From: Caprella mutica
Taxonomy: Eukaryota; Arthropoda; Malacostraca; Amphipoda; Caprellidae
Assembly (NCBI GenBank): GCA_947561585.1
Contig: CANNZV010000923.1
Location: 1 to 64,000, forward strand
Direction: 5' to 3'
DNA: 64,000 bases
This document shows positions 25,159-35,717 of this stretch, piece after piece. Numbering within the stretch: the stretch's first letter is position 1; every line of letters begins with the position of its first letter. The position numbers and the translations under genes are program-made. The notes below the pieces were generated by a model that did not search any database, was not told the origin of the DNA, and worked only from the letters and a program-made list of their open reading frames with translations.

Positions 25159-25427
25159 CATGCCGTACACACGTAGGGTTTTTAAAATCTTTCCATTAGA
25201 CTTTTTACTAAGCTCTTTCTACTTTTTTCACGAGAATATAGGAAAAAAGCGATATAAATATTATTTATTTCAGTTGATATCCATGATACCTGCAGGTATC
25301 TTGGATACCAACTAAAATAAATATTAATTATATAGTTTTTTCCTATATTCTCGTGGAAAAAGTAGGAGGAGCTTAGCAAAAAGTCTAATGGAAAGATTTT
25401 AAAAACCCTACGTGTGTACGGCCCTTA
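25159..25427. mobile_element. Long-palindrome MITE, GCCGTACACACGTAGGG family, copy 1
   Basis: Two arms of about 120 bp are near-complementary from GCCGTACACACGTAGGG to a central GATATCCATGATACC...GGTATCTTGGATACC. TAA borders both sides, matching the 3-bp TWA duplications of PIF/Harbinger elements. The homologous copy is at 47.7-47.96 kb. Confidence 0.85.
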
Positions 25428-27200
25428 ACACTGCGTCAATACAGATGACAACCATCTTCCTGATGTCATCTTCAAAAAGCGATCACACGAACTGCATTGT
25501 ATACTGATTTGAATAAAACAATAATTAATTATGCAAATATTATTTCACTTATCAAAAAATATATTCTAAACTAGGACATTTTATTTGCACCAACCTGTAT
25601 ATGAATTGATAATTGAAATATAATCTCAAACCCATTATATCAATTAAAAATAAACAACAGGTACTGTACTAGTAACTATGAAATAAATACATAATTTACT
25701 AACTGCGAATATGATACACTAAGTCATGTCTGAATAATTTGACGTGCTACAGTTTTGGAATGTTCTACACCTGCAATTACTCACATCATCGAGTTTATCA
25801 AAGTTCAACTGCTGAAATGTTCTAGGCATCATTTCAGCCAGTCGTTATAACTTACCTAACTCTATTAGGATAAACTTCAGAACATATTTCGGGAAACTTT
25901 GTAAAACAAATGCATCTCTTCAGCTGTAATTATTGCTGTATGTTTCTAATGCATATTAACATGGAGAAAGCAATACAGAAAATAACGATCGGAGAGTTAC
26001 CCAACTTGATCTTCTTGGCCCCACCCATAGAGTAATGATATACACTATAGAGAGGTAGTGTTGCAGCGATTGCAGGACGGTGAGAACGACGGTGTAAAAC
26101 CTTATTTTTTGTTTCAGTAATACCATTACTCCATTAAACTGATACCAAATTGCCAATCACTTGATCCCAAAATAAGGAACTTTGACCCCTGATTTTAGAG
26201 TCATGAGGAATGAAATAATCCGTGTTATTATTTTATTTAAAAAAGAAAGAAAATATTTTGTGTAGTCTGTCTTGAAAAAGCCAGTTTTCTATTCATCTCT
26301 TAAATCCTTTATAGTGGAGTAAATCTTATATAATGAACTAGTTCAAGTTCACTATATAGGAGTTCTACTGTATTCACTGTATTTCTTATCTAGTTCACCT
26401 TTTCTAGTCCATAAACTTTTCTTATAATGGGACTTGAAAACTGATTATTCTTTTTTAGCTTCATTGGTTTTTCATTATATAAATAATACAATTATCATAT
26501 AGTTGTAAATAATATATTTCAACTTTTAAAATCCCGTTCATTGTTCTGATCATTGATTTTCCATCACAGTAGAAGTATATTGACTATGGCCTTTTGAATC
26601 AGTCCAATTATGCATATCAATCAGTGCAATTTTACAGGTAGGTAATTAATGACTGATTGGCAGGCATATCTTGATTAAAATCATTGCGTTAGAGTGATTG
26701 ATAGTTACATATATACTCATGCATTTATTTTACATTGAATATCGAAATAAATGAGGCATACATGTATTGGTCGGCAGTAATTAAAGTGAGTGTATAGTAA
26801 ATTAATATGTGTTTTATACAAAGGAGAATGATTTTACACTCAATATTGAAATTGTCTATCAAATATTTAGCTATTGTATATATTACTATTACTATTGTAA
26901 TAGTTTTACTATAATTATTATATTAATTGAACAAATTATTCTATTAAAGGAAGCTCCATAATATTATATGTGGAAAGAATATATCTACCAATCAATTAAA
27001 AAACACTCTCTCAGTACTCGAAATTGGGCGACATTATATAGGTCATTAATAAATCAATTGTAACAACCAAACTTCACCAAGCTTCAGCTTTAAAGTAGAT
27101 AGTAGAACTTCACGTAGATAATACTTTCACTACCAGTAATACCAGTAATATTATACTATTATACTATGTTAACAAAATGTTTTTATGATAGCGAGTGTCT
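25428..27200. other. Unassigned AT-rich sequence with MITE fragments
   Basis: A fragment of the CAGTAGAACTCC family ends at about 26370 (TTCACTATATAGGAGTTCTACTG seen only as the right end). 25612-25690 matches a segment at 14.5 kb. No gene seen. Confidence 0.55.
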
Positions 27201-27327
27201 AATTACCTGCTAGAGTTTAGGCGAGAAAAACAAGACAATTAGTAGTAATTAGTTGCTAACACAATGAAACCTCCAATTACCTGCAAGAATTCATCTAATT
27301 TCCTGCAAGAATTTTCGCTAGAACAAC
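27201..27327. repeat. LTR-edge-like degenerate duplication
   Basis: 27225-27273 (GACAATTAGTAG ... CTAACACAATGAAAC) resembles the first ~40 bp of the LTR (GCAATTAGTGG ... CTAACACAATGAAAG). TACCTGCTAGAG/TTCCTGCAAGAA motifs also repeat just outside the LTR. It may be an older LTR-end fragment or a local duplication. Confidence 0.55.
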
Positions 27328-27752
27328 AAAGCAATTAGTGGTATCCGTACTAACACAATGAAAGTTAACTCAAAACCTTGACGTACCCTAACCTTGTACC
27401 TAGAAGGTTGGAGAGTAGTTAAGGTATATAAGGATCTATCACCTAACTAGAAGGGGAGTGTGAAATCGGATTCCTAGAAGTGACCAAGTTCTCTCGTGAG
27501 AAATTCCCTCGTCTCAACTCTTACTTAGACTCAAAATTTGTTGTACTAAATTTTATCGACAGTATTGAATAGTGAATGTTTCGTTTCTTACAAGTGTTTT
27601 ATTATCCCCATTTATCTACTCTCTTATCTCAATTATTAAATTGTTCAACCATAAGGCTTCTTCAGGCCCTAAGACTAAAGAAACTTGTAGTATACTTCTG
27701 CAAGTTACCTTAGGCAAAGAACCTATAGAACTAGAAATAAAGAGTTCTATCA
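27328..27752 (+). repeat. 5' LTR
   Basis: 425 bp and identical to the 3' copy by eye. A TATA motif (GTATATAAGG) lies at 27424-27433, giving a U3 of about 120 bp. AATAAA lies at 27736-27741 close to the right end. The left edge is uncertain by a few bases because AAAGCAATTAGTGG is common to both copies. The termini are not a clean TG...CA. Confidence 0.92.
27424..27433 (+). promoter_or_regulatory. LTR TATA box
   Basis: GTATATAAGG within U3, about 100 bp from the LTR start; repeated at 36177 in the 3' LTR. Position and sequence fit a Pol II core promoter for the genomic RNA. This is inference from motif only. Confidence 0.7.
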
Positions 27753-27753
27753 C

Positions 27754-27771
27754 TGGCGCCCAACGTGGGGC
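27754..27771 (+). promoter_or_regulatory. Primer binding site for tRNA-Lys
   Basis: TGGCGCCCAACGTGGGGC begins one base after the LTR. From knowledge of metazoan tRNA-Lys, it is complementary to the 3' end including CCA, the same primer used by gypsy of Drosophila. It sets the 5' boundary of the internal region. Confidence 0.9.
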
Positions 27772-28986
27772 CTGATGATAGTTATCGGTTAACATAGATT
27801 GAGAGAGAAGATATCTGGGAGAGAATAACAAATAAGAGTCAAGAGTTAAGAGGTGAAATAAAACTCCGTATTAATATAGTGTCGTTTTAACGCGCCGAAC
27901 CACTACAACATTTTGAGTGGGAGACTAGAGAGTGCAGCTAAGGCAGTGGACTCTGCAGCTTAGCACTCAACTCACGGAAACAGTTAGCAAGATCTACAGG
28001 GAGATCTGTTACAACATCACCCGACAGAAGAGGTGATACCGGTAAGAATTTAGAAACCTACCGGACAAATAACATAGTGAACCGTACCTTAGCCTTATAC
28101 GGAACGGATCTGCAAGTAAATCCGTGAGGATTGGGTCCTAATACGTATTATAAGTCCATCAAGAGAGATCGTGAGATCTGGACCAGCTTTATTGAAAGGC
28201 TGGGCTAAGAAATACGAGTTCAGCTAAAAGAGAGAACACACTAGGAAGAACATAAGGTCAGTTACTCAAAGGTTAAAATACCTGCTCGTCAAATTCTAAA
28301 TACGTAAGAGCTGGGAGCCAGTACAGTGACGTTCAAGAGAGCTGACTAGATTAACAGGTGGTGTACGTAAGAGCCAGGGGCCAGTATACTGACGATCAAA
28401 AAGAGCTGACTAAATCAACGGATTGTGTGCGTAAGAGCTTGGAGCCAGTACTGTCCAGTTCAAGAGAACCAACCAGTCCAGCAGAGAAGAGCACGTGAGA
28501 GCTTGGAGCCAGTGCAATAACCTCACAGGAGACAACACAATAACAAGGCGAGCTGAACTACGGGGAACAGTGGCTGCAACCTGCAATAACAACCAGAGTA
28601 CCGTTAGAGGTCACCATCAGGATATCTGGGAGAGAAGCAGCGGAGTCAGTCGTCGAATAGACTTGTTGAAGTAAGGTATCAAACTGAACAAGGCAACAAG
28701 TGAGTACCCGTCACCTTAGACAAATATTTACCAAGGAAGCAGAGCACAGGAATAATTGTGTTTATTGTAGTTACATTATAAGAGTATATTGTTATATTAT
28801 TGTACATGGTAGAATATTGTGTCAAATAGTAGTAAATGCAAGTGTCGGTGTCAGGCAATTAATGCGCCAGAAATCAAAGATTCAAAATCGAAATAAAGAG
28901 CGCACACTAAGAACTCGTGATATAATTGAAATCTAATTTAATAAAAGTATACTGGATCGAGTGTTTTAGAAATAAAATACGGCAAC
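27772..28986 (+). other. Retroelement leader with about 64-bp tandem repeats
   Basis: 1.2 kb between PBS and gag. 28301-28515 holds about four diverged copies of a unit of 63-64 bp, each with CGTAAGAGCT(T)GGAGCCAGTA (starts 28301, 28364, 28428, 28491). Short frames such as 28700-28936 are not supported as genes. It must contain packaging signals and probably the splice donor for env, which I cannot place. Confidence 0.7.
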
Positions 28987-30324
28987 ATGCAACAGCTGCG
29001 TCAAGTTACTATCTTAGATGGACTACCTAGGTTCTCAGGACTTCCATGTAGTGGTGAAGCTCCGGGATCTGGGCAGACCATAGATATTCGTAACTTCCTA
29101 CGCGCTGTTGATGGGCACATTGCCCTACACAACATCCAAGAGGATGGTCAGAAAGTGCGAATCTTAAATTCGCTAATTTACCCGAATGTTGGCGACGCAA
29201 GAAAGTATATCGCTTCTTATGCGGGAAAACCGATCTCTTATAGACAACTATGTAGTGATTTGTTGAAAATATACCCGTGTTTTGCAACCTCCGATCTAAA
29301 GGTTGCCGCAGCCGCGTTGCTAAAAAACGGGCTTGAAAATCCCGTTACAGATATCGCGCAGTTACAAGCCCAGAGTCGCTCGGTAGTAGACGCATATCTT
29401 TGTAATAATAAAATGCGCGCCCTCCGTATAGGAGCCCATAGTGTAGTAGCAGAGCCGCGAATATTAGCTAGGGAGAGAAGAGCCAGACCCGGGGGGCCAC
29501 CGCCTCAGGATGATGAAGGAGGAAGCGATGAGGAGGATCCAGATGTGGACATCAGACTGACCAGGGCGACAACACCGGAGGCGTCAACGTCAGCAAGATC
29601 ACCACCACAACCTCCAGAACTGCAAGATGAGTCGGAACCCGAAGGACCAGAGGAACCACCAGCTGGAGAAGAGGAACCAACCGCGATAGAAGGGAGAGCA
29701 CCTCAAATTGGGCTGGGAGAGATCCTTCAGAACCTTCTCATGCACCTAGTCATGTCTGTGCGCCTTCCAGAACCTGTATACAAAAAAGTAGCGAAGATTA
29801 CTCCAGATACCACTTCCACCACTCTAATGGCGGAAGCGATAAATTGGTCAAAGAAGGAAGACGCTACGCAGGAGGCGAATCGAAGAAAAAGGACGCCTGT
29901 AGCTACCTCAGAAGTGCTGTACGCAATGCAAGCGGAACCCAAGAGATCCAACCGTGGAGAACAGAATTGTTTCTACTGTGGGAGATCAGGTCATTGGGCC
30001 CGCGACTGCAAAGCCAAAAACAACAAAGTAAACAATTGTAATTACTGCAACAGGAAAGGTCATCAAATAAAAGACTGCAGGAAAAGGCGGAAGGATGGAG
30101 TACCTTACTGCTACAACTGTGGGAGGCACAACCATGAGGAAGAAAAATGTCGCGCTAACTGCGGACAATGCGGTCGCAGAGGCCACACAAAGAAACAATG
30201 TCGGACAAGGTCCGGGAACAAGCCCCAACAATATCGGTATAATGATAGGAAACGGGAGCAAATAAACCAAGTACAAGAAGAAGAAGACTCACCTGACCAT
30301 ATAGAGTCAGACGAGAGCGAATGA
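28987..30324 (+). CDS. Gag polyprotein with four CCHC zinc knuckles
   Basis: 445 residues from the first ATG after the leader. The N-terminal ~150 residues look like a capsid region (alpha-helical, no membrane segment). Residues about 165-245 are acidic and proline-rich. At the C-terminus four C-x2-C-x4-H-x4-C knuckles follow one another at residues 328-341, 351-364, 375-388 and 392-405, separated by basic linkers. They would bind genomic RNA in the nucleocapsid. Four tandem knuckles is more than usual for Ty3/gypsy Gag (often none to two). The frame ends at UGA (30322-30324), which is followed by CUA, and the next codons stay in the same frame into the protease. I see no internal stop or frameshift, so the gene appears intact. 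Confidence 0.93.
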   Translation: MQQLRQVTILDGLPRFSGLPCSGEAPGSGQTIDIRNFLRAVDGHIALHNIQEDGQKVRILNSLIYPNVGDARKYIASYAGKPISYRQLCSDLLKIYPCFATSDLKVAAAALLKNGLENPVTDIAQLQAQSRSVVDAYLCNNKMRALRIGAHSVVAEPRILARERRARPGGPPPQDDEGGSDEEDPDVDIRLTRATTPEASTSARSPPQPPELQDESEPEGPEEPPAGEEEPTAIEGRAPQIGLGEILQNLLMHLVMSVRLPEPVYKKVAKITPDTTSTTLMAEAINWSKKEDATQEANRRKRTPVATSEVLYAMQAEPKRSNRGEQNCFYCGRSGHWARDCKAKNNKVNNCNYCNRKGHQIKDCRKRRKDGVPYCYNCGRHNHEEEKCRANCGQCGRRGHTKKQCRTRSGNKPQQYRYNDRKREQINQVQEEEDSPDHIESDESE

Positions 30325-30330
30325 CTAAGA
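30322..30330 (+). promoter_or_regulatory. Leaky UGA-CUA stop between gag and pol
   Basis: The gag stop and the pol frame are both in phase 1, and the stretch from 30325 to 34122 is open. UGA followed by CUA is the well-known readthrough context of alphaviruses and several cellular genes. A short pairing GACTA (30323-30327) / TAGTC (30357-30361) could add structure. Readthrough is inferred, not shown. Confidence 0.75.
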
Positions 30331-33300
30331 GGAGCACAAGACGCCGGAAGGAGGCATAGTCCCACAGTAAGAATTATCTTTAACGGACAAAAACGAAAAG
30401 GAATTATAGATACCGGCGCAACAATAAGCCTTATCAGCGAGAAATTGATAGCTAAAATGGGCAAAGGAATTAAATTGAAACCACAAAATAGAAGAGTGTT
30501 AGACGCTCAAAGTAAAGAAATCCCAATTAAAGGAAAGTTGGAGTTAGTAATAAAAACTCCAGGGGGACAATTTCTAGGGGAATTCCTTGTCTTCAAGAAT
30601 AACAGAGACCTCAAATTTCAGATCCTACTTGGAATGAACGTGTTACAGCATACTATATTAAATTTCCCAGAACAGAAGATAAACTTTATGAATAAAGGGG
30701 AAAGTCAAGGAAAAGAACCTCAGCTAACCCAAATGAGCATGCAGATTTTATCTACTGAATTTGAATATGGAGAAACTCATGCCAAAATAAATGTAATCGA
30801 GGAAAACAGAGAAGATAGAAGGATAGTAGAAACACCCAGGAACATACATCTCAAGGAAACTCTTAAAATTCCGGCTAATTCGGTGAATACCCTCACCTGT
30901 CATATTTCAGCAAAAGGACTACGGGATCAACAGGAGATTCTGGTCCACCATCGTCAAACCAGGACCGGACTGGTAATTGCCAACACGGTGACGCAGGTGG
31001 AAGGAAATAAAATTGTGATAAGTGTAGCTAACTTAATAGATCACGATGTCGTCTGGAAACAAGGATCGCTGCTATCCACAGCAGAAGTGGTAAGTTCAGA
31101 AAACATAAATCAACTAACGTCAAAGGACGTAGGTCAACCGGAGAGAGAAGGACAACAGGAGCTGCCACCTTTAAGGATGGAAGACATAAGATGTCCAAAT
31201 AAGGAGATGAAGTCGAGGGTGCTGAAGCTACTCAACACCTACCGACAGGTATGTTGGCAGGAAGGAGAGCCTCTAGGCCATTACCTAGGAGAGCAACTGC
31301 AACTTCCACTTACGGATGACGAAATAGTCAACAAAAGACCTTATCAGATACCAGTGGCAGAACAGGAACCACTCAACAAGGAAATCAAGAAATTATTAAA
31401 GGAGAAGATAATTCACAAGTCGAAGAGCAACTACAACGCACCGATGTTGATCGTAAAAAAGCCCGATGGAAGCATAAGACCCTGTCTTGACTACAGGGAA
31501 TTGAACAAAAAACTTGTACCCTTAAAATTCCCAATTCCCAAAATATCAGAAATTATATCGTCCATAAAACATACGACGTTCATGTCTTCTCTTGATTTGG
31601 CTAGTGCCTACAACCAGATTTCAATCTGTCCGAGAGATCAATACAAGACCGCCTTTACTGTTGGTAACTCTAAGTATGAGTATGCCCGTATGCCGTTTGG
31701 CTTGTCCACGGCACCCGGGTTCTTCAGTAGAGTGATCAACGAGGCGCTGTATGAAGTGATCGGAGTGGAATGTCTGTCGTATATGGACGATATCCTGGTC
31801 TTCTCGGAAGACGAAGAGTTGCATTTATCAAAATTAGAAGAGGTACTACAAAGGTTGGCAGAAGTCAACCTAAAGATTAAAGTAAAGAAATGTGATTTCT
31901 TCACGACAGAAGTCAAATTCCTAGGATACACTATAAATCGAGACGGTCTTAAGATGAATGAAGAAAGGATCAGAAGCGTGAAAAATCTACCCTACCCAAC
32001 TTCAAGGAAAACCGTCCAGTCATTCCTTGGAGCAACCAATTACTACAGGCGTTTCGTGCGACAGTTCGCACAAATAGCAGACTCTTTGTATCAGCTCCTT
32101 AAGAAGGGAGTAAAGTTTAAATGGGGAGAGGAAGAAAAGAAGGCAGTAGATACGCTGAAGGAGAAACTATGTTCTCCACCTGTATTAGCTTTTCCTGACT
32201 TCGGAAAAGACTGGTTCCTCTTCACCGATGCTTCGGACAGGGGTCTAGGTGCGGTTTTGATGCAAACCAAACAGGGGATACTGCACCCTATTTCCTTTGT
32301 ATCGAAGAGTCTCAACAACGCTCAAAGGCAGTACTCCACCACCAAAAGAGAGGCCTTAGCACTGATTTTTGCGTTGGAGCAGTTCAGGACACTGATACTC
32401 CACTACAACGTCACTGTTTACAGTGACCATAAGCCGTTGGTAAACATTATCCACAAAACAACGAAGGATCACACAATTAACCGTTGGATGCTCTTAGCTC
32501 AAGAGTATAAGATACAGTTAAAATACCTACCGGGTAAGGAAAACCTGTTTGCAGATGTATTATCAAGACTAGTAGAGATCGAGAAACAATGTAAGGATGT
32601 ACCGTTATCGCTGGATGAAAAACTGATTGAGAAAGTGAATGCATTGGAAGAAACCCAGAACGGGAAAACAGAAACCCAGAACGGGAAAACAGAAACCCAG
32701 AACGGGAAACCAGAAACCCAGAACGGGGAAACCGAAACCAGTGACCAAGAGGAAGGAGGGTTACAATCATACCTACCACCTAAGGTAAGCTGGACGGAAT
32801 TAGAACTACGAAAGGGACAGAAAAAGGATCTACAATGTCAAAGGATAAGAAAAGACATGAAAGAAACCAAAATAGACCCAACGGGTAAGATAGAGCGGTA
32901 TAAAATACTAAGAGATATAATTTACGTTGTCCGTAAAATTACGCGAGCACACCATTTAACAGATACTTATCTAGTACCGTATATACCCGACAATCTAATG
33001 CACAAAGCTTTCAGTATAGTACATAACGATACAACCGCGGGGCATAAGGGACAAAGAAGGACCATGAAGACGTTCCGGAAAAGTTTCTACAACAAACAGG
33101 AAACTAATCTAATAGAGGGGTTTATCGCGCAATGCGAGCCGTGCTTGAGAGCGAAAACCACCCCGAAACCCATACCGCAAGGTGAATATCCCATTCCAGG
33201 AAAACCGTTCTCAGCGGTCACAACAGATATCCTCGGACCGTTACCAATCACGGAGAAGGGTAATAGGTATATAATATCATTTAGAGATTACTGCACAAGG

Positions 33301-34122
33301 TATACGGTCTTATGGCCAATCCCAAATAAAGAAGTAGACAGTATTCTAGAAGCCCTGAGGATGGTGATAGCGCAATATGGATCATTCGAGGTATTGCTAA
33401 GCGACAATGCACCTGAATATGTAGGAGAAAAAATGGCAAAATTCTGCCAGTATTATAACATCAAGAAGAAGGAAATAGTTCCGTATCATCCTCAGTCTCA
33501 AGGTTTAGCAGAACGAATAAATAGGGAGACGGCAAAATTGCTTAGGATATATACGAATACGCTAGCAGTAAACGACTGGGACGAACTAATGCCAGTCATT
33601 CAATTAGCAATCAATAACAGTTATAACGCTTCGTTAGGAGAAACACCTTTCTTTGCGTTATTTGGGTTCGACAGCCCGACAGAGTCGTTGGTACCGCCGC
33701 GTCTAGATTATGGTGAAGATGATCTAGCTATTAGACTAAGGCGAGTTACGCAGATTCGGGAACATTGTAAAAAGCATCTGGAGAAAATTCAGGCAACCGT
33801 GACGCAAAATACTAATCAAAATCGAACAAACAAAGATATAACGGTAGGCAGTCGTGTATATGCTAATCTGAAAAAACAAGTTAGTCATCGAAAACTAGAT
33901 ATGCCAATAACAGGACCGTTCGTTGTCACGGACAAACAAGGAAACCGGATAAAAATACGAAAAGTAGGATCAACGGAGACATACGTGATCCATCCGGACA
34001 AATTAATTGCCAGACATGCGATACAAATAAAACCCGATGAAGTAGAGATAGTAGCTGACAAAGGAGTAAAAACGATAACCAAGCCTAAAATGAAGCGAAC
34101 GTATAACTTAAGGCCCCGGTAA
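30325..34122 (+). CDS. Pol: protease, reverse transcriptase, RNase H, integrase
   Basis: 1265 codons counted from just after the gag stop. The first in-frame ATG (30457) lies downstream of the protease active-site triplet Asp-Thr-Gly (30409-30417), so independent initiation would lose the protease; this argues for Gag-Pol readthrough. Reverse transcriptase carries the catalytic YMDD at 31780-31791. RNase H has the TDAS motif at about 32224. The integrase zinc domain has His at 33022 and 33043 and Cys at 33133 and 33142. The catalytic core has Asp 33226, Asp 33403 and Glu 33511 (35 residues between the last two, as expected). A Gly-Pro-Phe (GPY/F) motif lies at about 33913. Between RNase H and integrase is an 18-bp in-frame repeat coding ETQNGK (about 32653-32740). 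No stop or frameshift inside: pol looks functional. Confidence 0.95.
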   Translation, partial: LRGAQDAGRRHSPTVRIIFNGQKRKGIIDTGATISLISEKLIAKMGKGIKLKPQNRRVLDAQSKEIPIKGKLELVIKTPGGQFLGEFLVFKNNRDLKFQILLGMNVLQHTILNFPEQKINFMNKGESQGKEPQLTQMSMQILSTEFEYGETHAKINVIEENREDRRIVETPRNIHLKETLKIPANSVNTLTCHISAKGLRDQQEILVHHRQTRTGLVIANTVTQVEGNKIVISVANLIDHDVVWKQGSLLSTAEVVSSENINQLTSKDVGQPEREGQQELPPLRMEDIRCPNKEMKSRVLKLLNTYRQVCWQEGEPLGHYLGEQLQLPLTDDEIVNKRPYQIPVAEQEPLNKEIKKLLKEKIIHKSKSNYNAPMLIVKKPDGSIRPCLDYRELNKKLVPLKFPIPKISEIISSIKHTTFMSSLDLASAYNQISICPRDQYKTAFTVGNSKYEYARMPFGLSTAPGFFSRVINEALYEVIGVECLSYMDDILVFSEDEELHLSKLEEVLQRLAEVNLKIKVKKCDFFTTEVKFLGYTINRDGLKMNEERIRSVKNLPYPTSRKTVQSFLGATNYYRRFVRQFAQIADSLYQLLKKGVKFKWGEEEKKAVDTLKEKLCSPPVLAFPDFGKDWFLFTDASDRGLGAVLMQTKQGILHPISFVSKSLNNAQRQYSTTKREALALIFALEQFRTLILHYNVTVYSDHKPLVNIIHKTTKDHTINRWMLLAQEYKIQLKYLPGKENLFADVLSRLVEIEKQCKDVPLSLDEKLIEKVNALEETQNGKTETQNGKTETQNGKPETQNGETETSDQEEGGLQSYLPPKVSWTELELRKGQKKDLQCQRIRKDMKETKIDPTGKIERYKILRDIIYVVRKITRAHHLTDTYLVPYIPDNLMHKAFSIVHNDTTAGHKGQRRTMKTFRKSFYNKQETNLIEGFIAQCEPCLRAKTTPKPIPQGEYPIPGKPFSAVTTDILGPLPITEKGNRYIISFRDYCTRYTVLWPIPNKEVDSILEALRMVIAQYGSFEVLLSDNAPEYVGEKMAKFCQYYNIKKKEIVPYHPQSQGLAERINRETAKLLRIYTNTLAVNDWDELMPVIQLAINNSYNASLGETPFFALFGFDSPTESLVPPRLDYGEDDLAIRLRRVTQIREHCKKHLEKIQATVTQNTNQNRTNKDITVGSRVYANLKKQVSHRKLDMPITGPFVVTDKQGNRIKIRKVGSTETYVIHPDKLIARHAIQIKPDEVEIVADKGVKTITKPKMKRTYNLRPR

Positions 34123-34221
34123 TGTAACGGGAGTAAATTTAATGTATAAGAAATAATGTATTGAAAATAGAATGTAAGTTACTATAAAGATATATATATA
34201 TATATGTACTAGATTTAACAC

Positions 34222-35717
34222 ATGTGGACCTTTCAGTGTGGGCGCCCCAGGCCATCGCCGCGCTCAGCTGTGTCTGTTGTGCAACCCTGGCGGCAGACGT
34301 AGTACCTATGTCAGCTTGGCAGTGGGACGGATCGGCCAGGACGGAAGGTGTGATACTTTTAGCTCCAATTCAATTAAAATTCGTCACAGATTTGTGCAAA
34401 CAGATAATTCTGAACCTCCATTTAACACACAAAACAATAGAGTCTCTTCTTGGTTCGATGGTTCTAGGTAGTGTTAAGGAGAATGATCTTTTTGTTCGTA
34501 GAATCTCATTTGTACTTTTTAAGATAGAAATGTCTTACATAGAAATTGTAGATTATCTAAATTTCAATATGCTGTGTTATAGTTTACACGACGAAATAAA
34601 CGCAAATTATGGAAAACTGCAACAAAGACTGAACAAAACCTGGACTATGTTGGACAACGAAAATAATGACATTCCAAATAACGTAGCCTCGTATCTAGGT
34701 GAAGCCAGACCGCAGGGTATAGTTAATCCTAATGACCCACAAGCTTTTGTAGGACTGGGAGTTGGATTAGCAGTAGGAGCAATAGGGGGAGGAGTAGTCG
34801 GATCTCTATTTGGAGGGACCGATCACACTGACGAGATTAAAACTATAAACGAAAATATCTCAAAAGTAGATAAAAAGATTCATATCACTAATAGCCGTAT
34901 TGACATGCTAGCTAAGAATACGTCAGATTCGATTAGAGATGTAAAAGTTATCTTGAAAAATTTAAACAATGCTCTAGAAAATAGTGAACGTAGACAGATG
35001 TTTAACTGGAACTTCGACCAGTTGAAACAGGCTTGTCTCCAAGCTATAATGCTCATTCGAATAACAGAGAATACATTGACGTTACTTAGATCGGGAAACT
35101 TGAATACCGTTATGTTAGACGTTAAAACAATTAGAGCAGTGGTAGAGGAAGGACTCAAGTTTTATCCAGAGTTAGAATTTCCCATAGAAAATATAGATAG
35201 ATTCACGATAGATCAATTACTTGCTTACATAACTATTAAGAATCTAGGAAGACTAGAATTCATGGCACAAATCCCATTAGTATATAAACAGAAATATAAG
35301 GTAGTAACGTTAACTCCTCACCCAATGAAGTTGGAAAACAGGTTAGTCATACCAATCGTTCAGAACACGTTTTTGTTTGATAGTAAACAGTATATAAGTA
35401 CAGAAAAGACAAACTTATATTCATTAGATAATCAAACGCATATATTACGAACGACAGAACCAGCGTGGATATTTAATCACAGTTCATGTGAATTAGCTGC
35501 ATTTTTAGGTGACGTCGAAACAATAGTTCAACTTTGTAACTTTAAGAAATTAGGAACAAAAGATGGATTTTACTTGGAAAGCACAACAACTAACCGACTA
35601 ATATACACTGTGACTAGAATGCCTATTGAGTTAGAATGTCCAACAGGTATAGTGAGAGATAACTTATTAGGGTTACATTACGTGCCACTTAACTGTGACA
35701 TAAAACTGAGCAGGTAA
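34222..35717 (+). CDS. Env-like glycoprotein, main part
   Basis: Open frame of about 497 codons after pol. It begins with a hydrophobic signal-like segment (AIAALSCVCCATLAA) but has no ATG in frame before it; the first in-frame Met follows it. Expression from a spliced mRNA that brings a start codon is therefore likely (TTTCAG at 34231-34236 is a candidate acceptor). Residues about 174-198 are a glycine-rich hydrophobic stretch ending GSLFGG, followed by a long predicted helical heptad region. This layout resembles a fusion peptide and heptad repeat of errantivirus/baculovirus F-type proteins. I see no clear furin site. The frame stops at 35715-35717 before any membrane anchor; the anchor is in another frame (next entry). 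Assignment rests on position and architecture. Confidence 0.8.

Noticed and set aside
28301..28515. gypsy-type Su(Hw) insulator
   Set aside because: Position is similar, but the repeated motif does not match the known binding site.
28700..28936. 78-codon frame in the retroelement leader as an accessory gene
   Set aside because: Short, no recognisable motif, lies in a non-coding leader.
30322..30460. Programmed -1 or +1 frameshift between gag and pol
   Set aside because: Both frames have the same phase; only a stop separates them.
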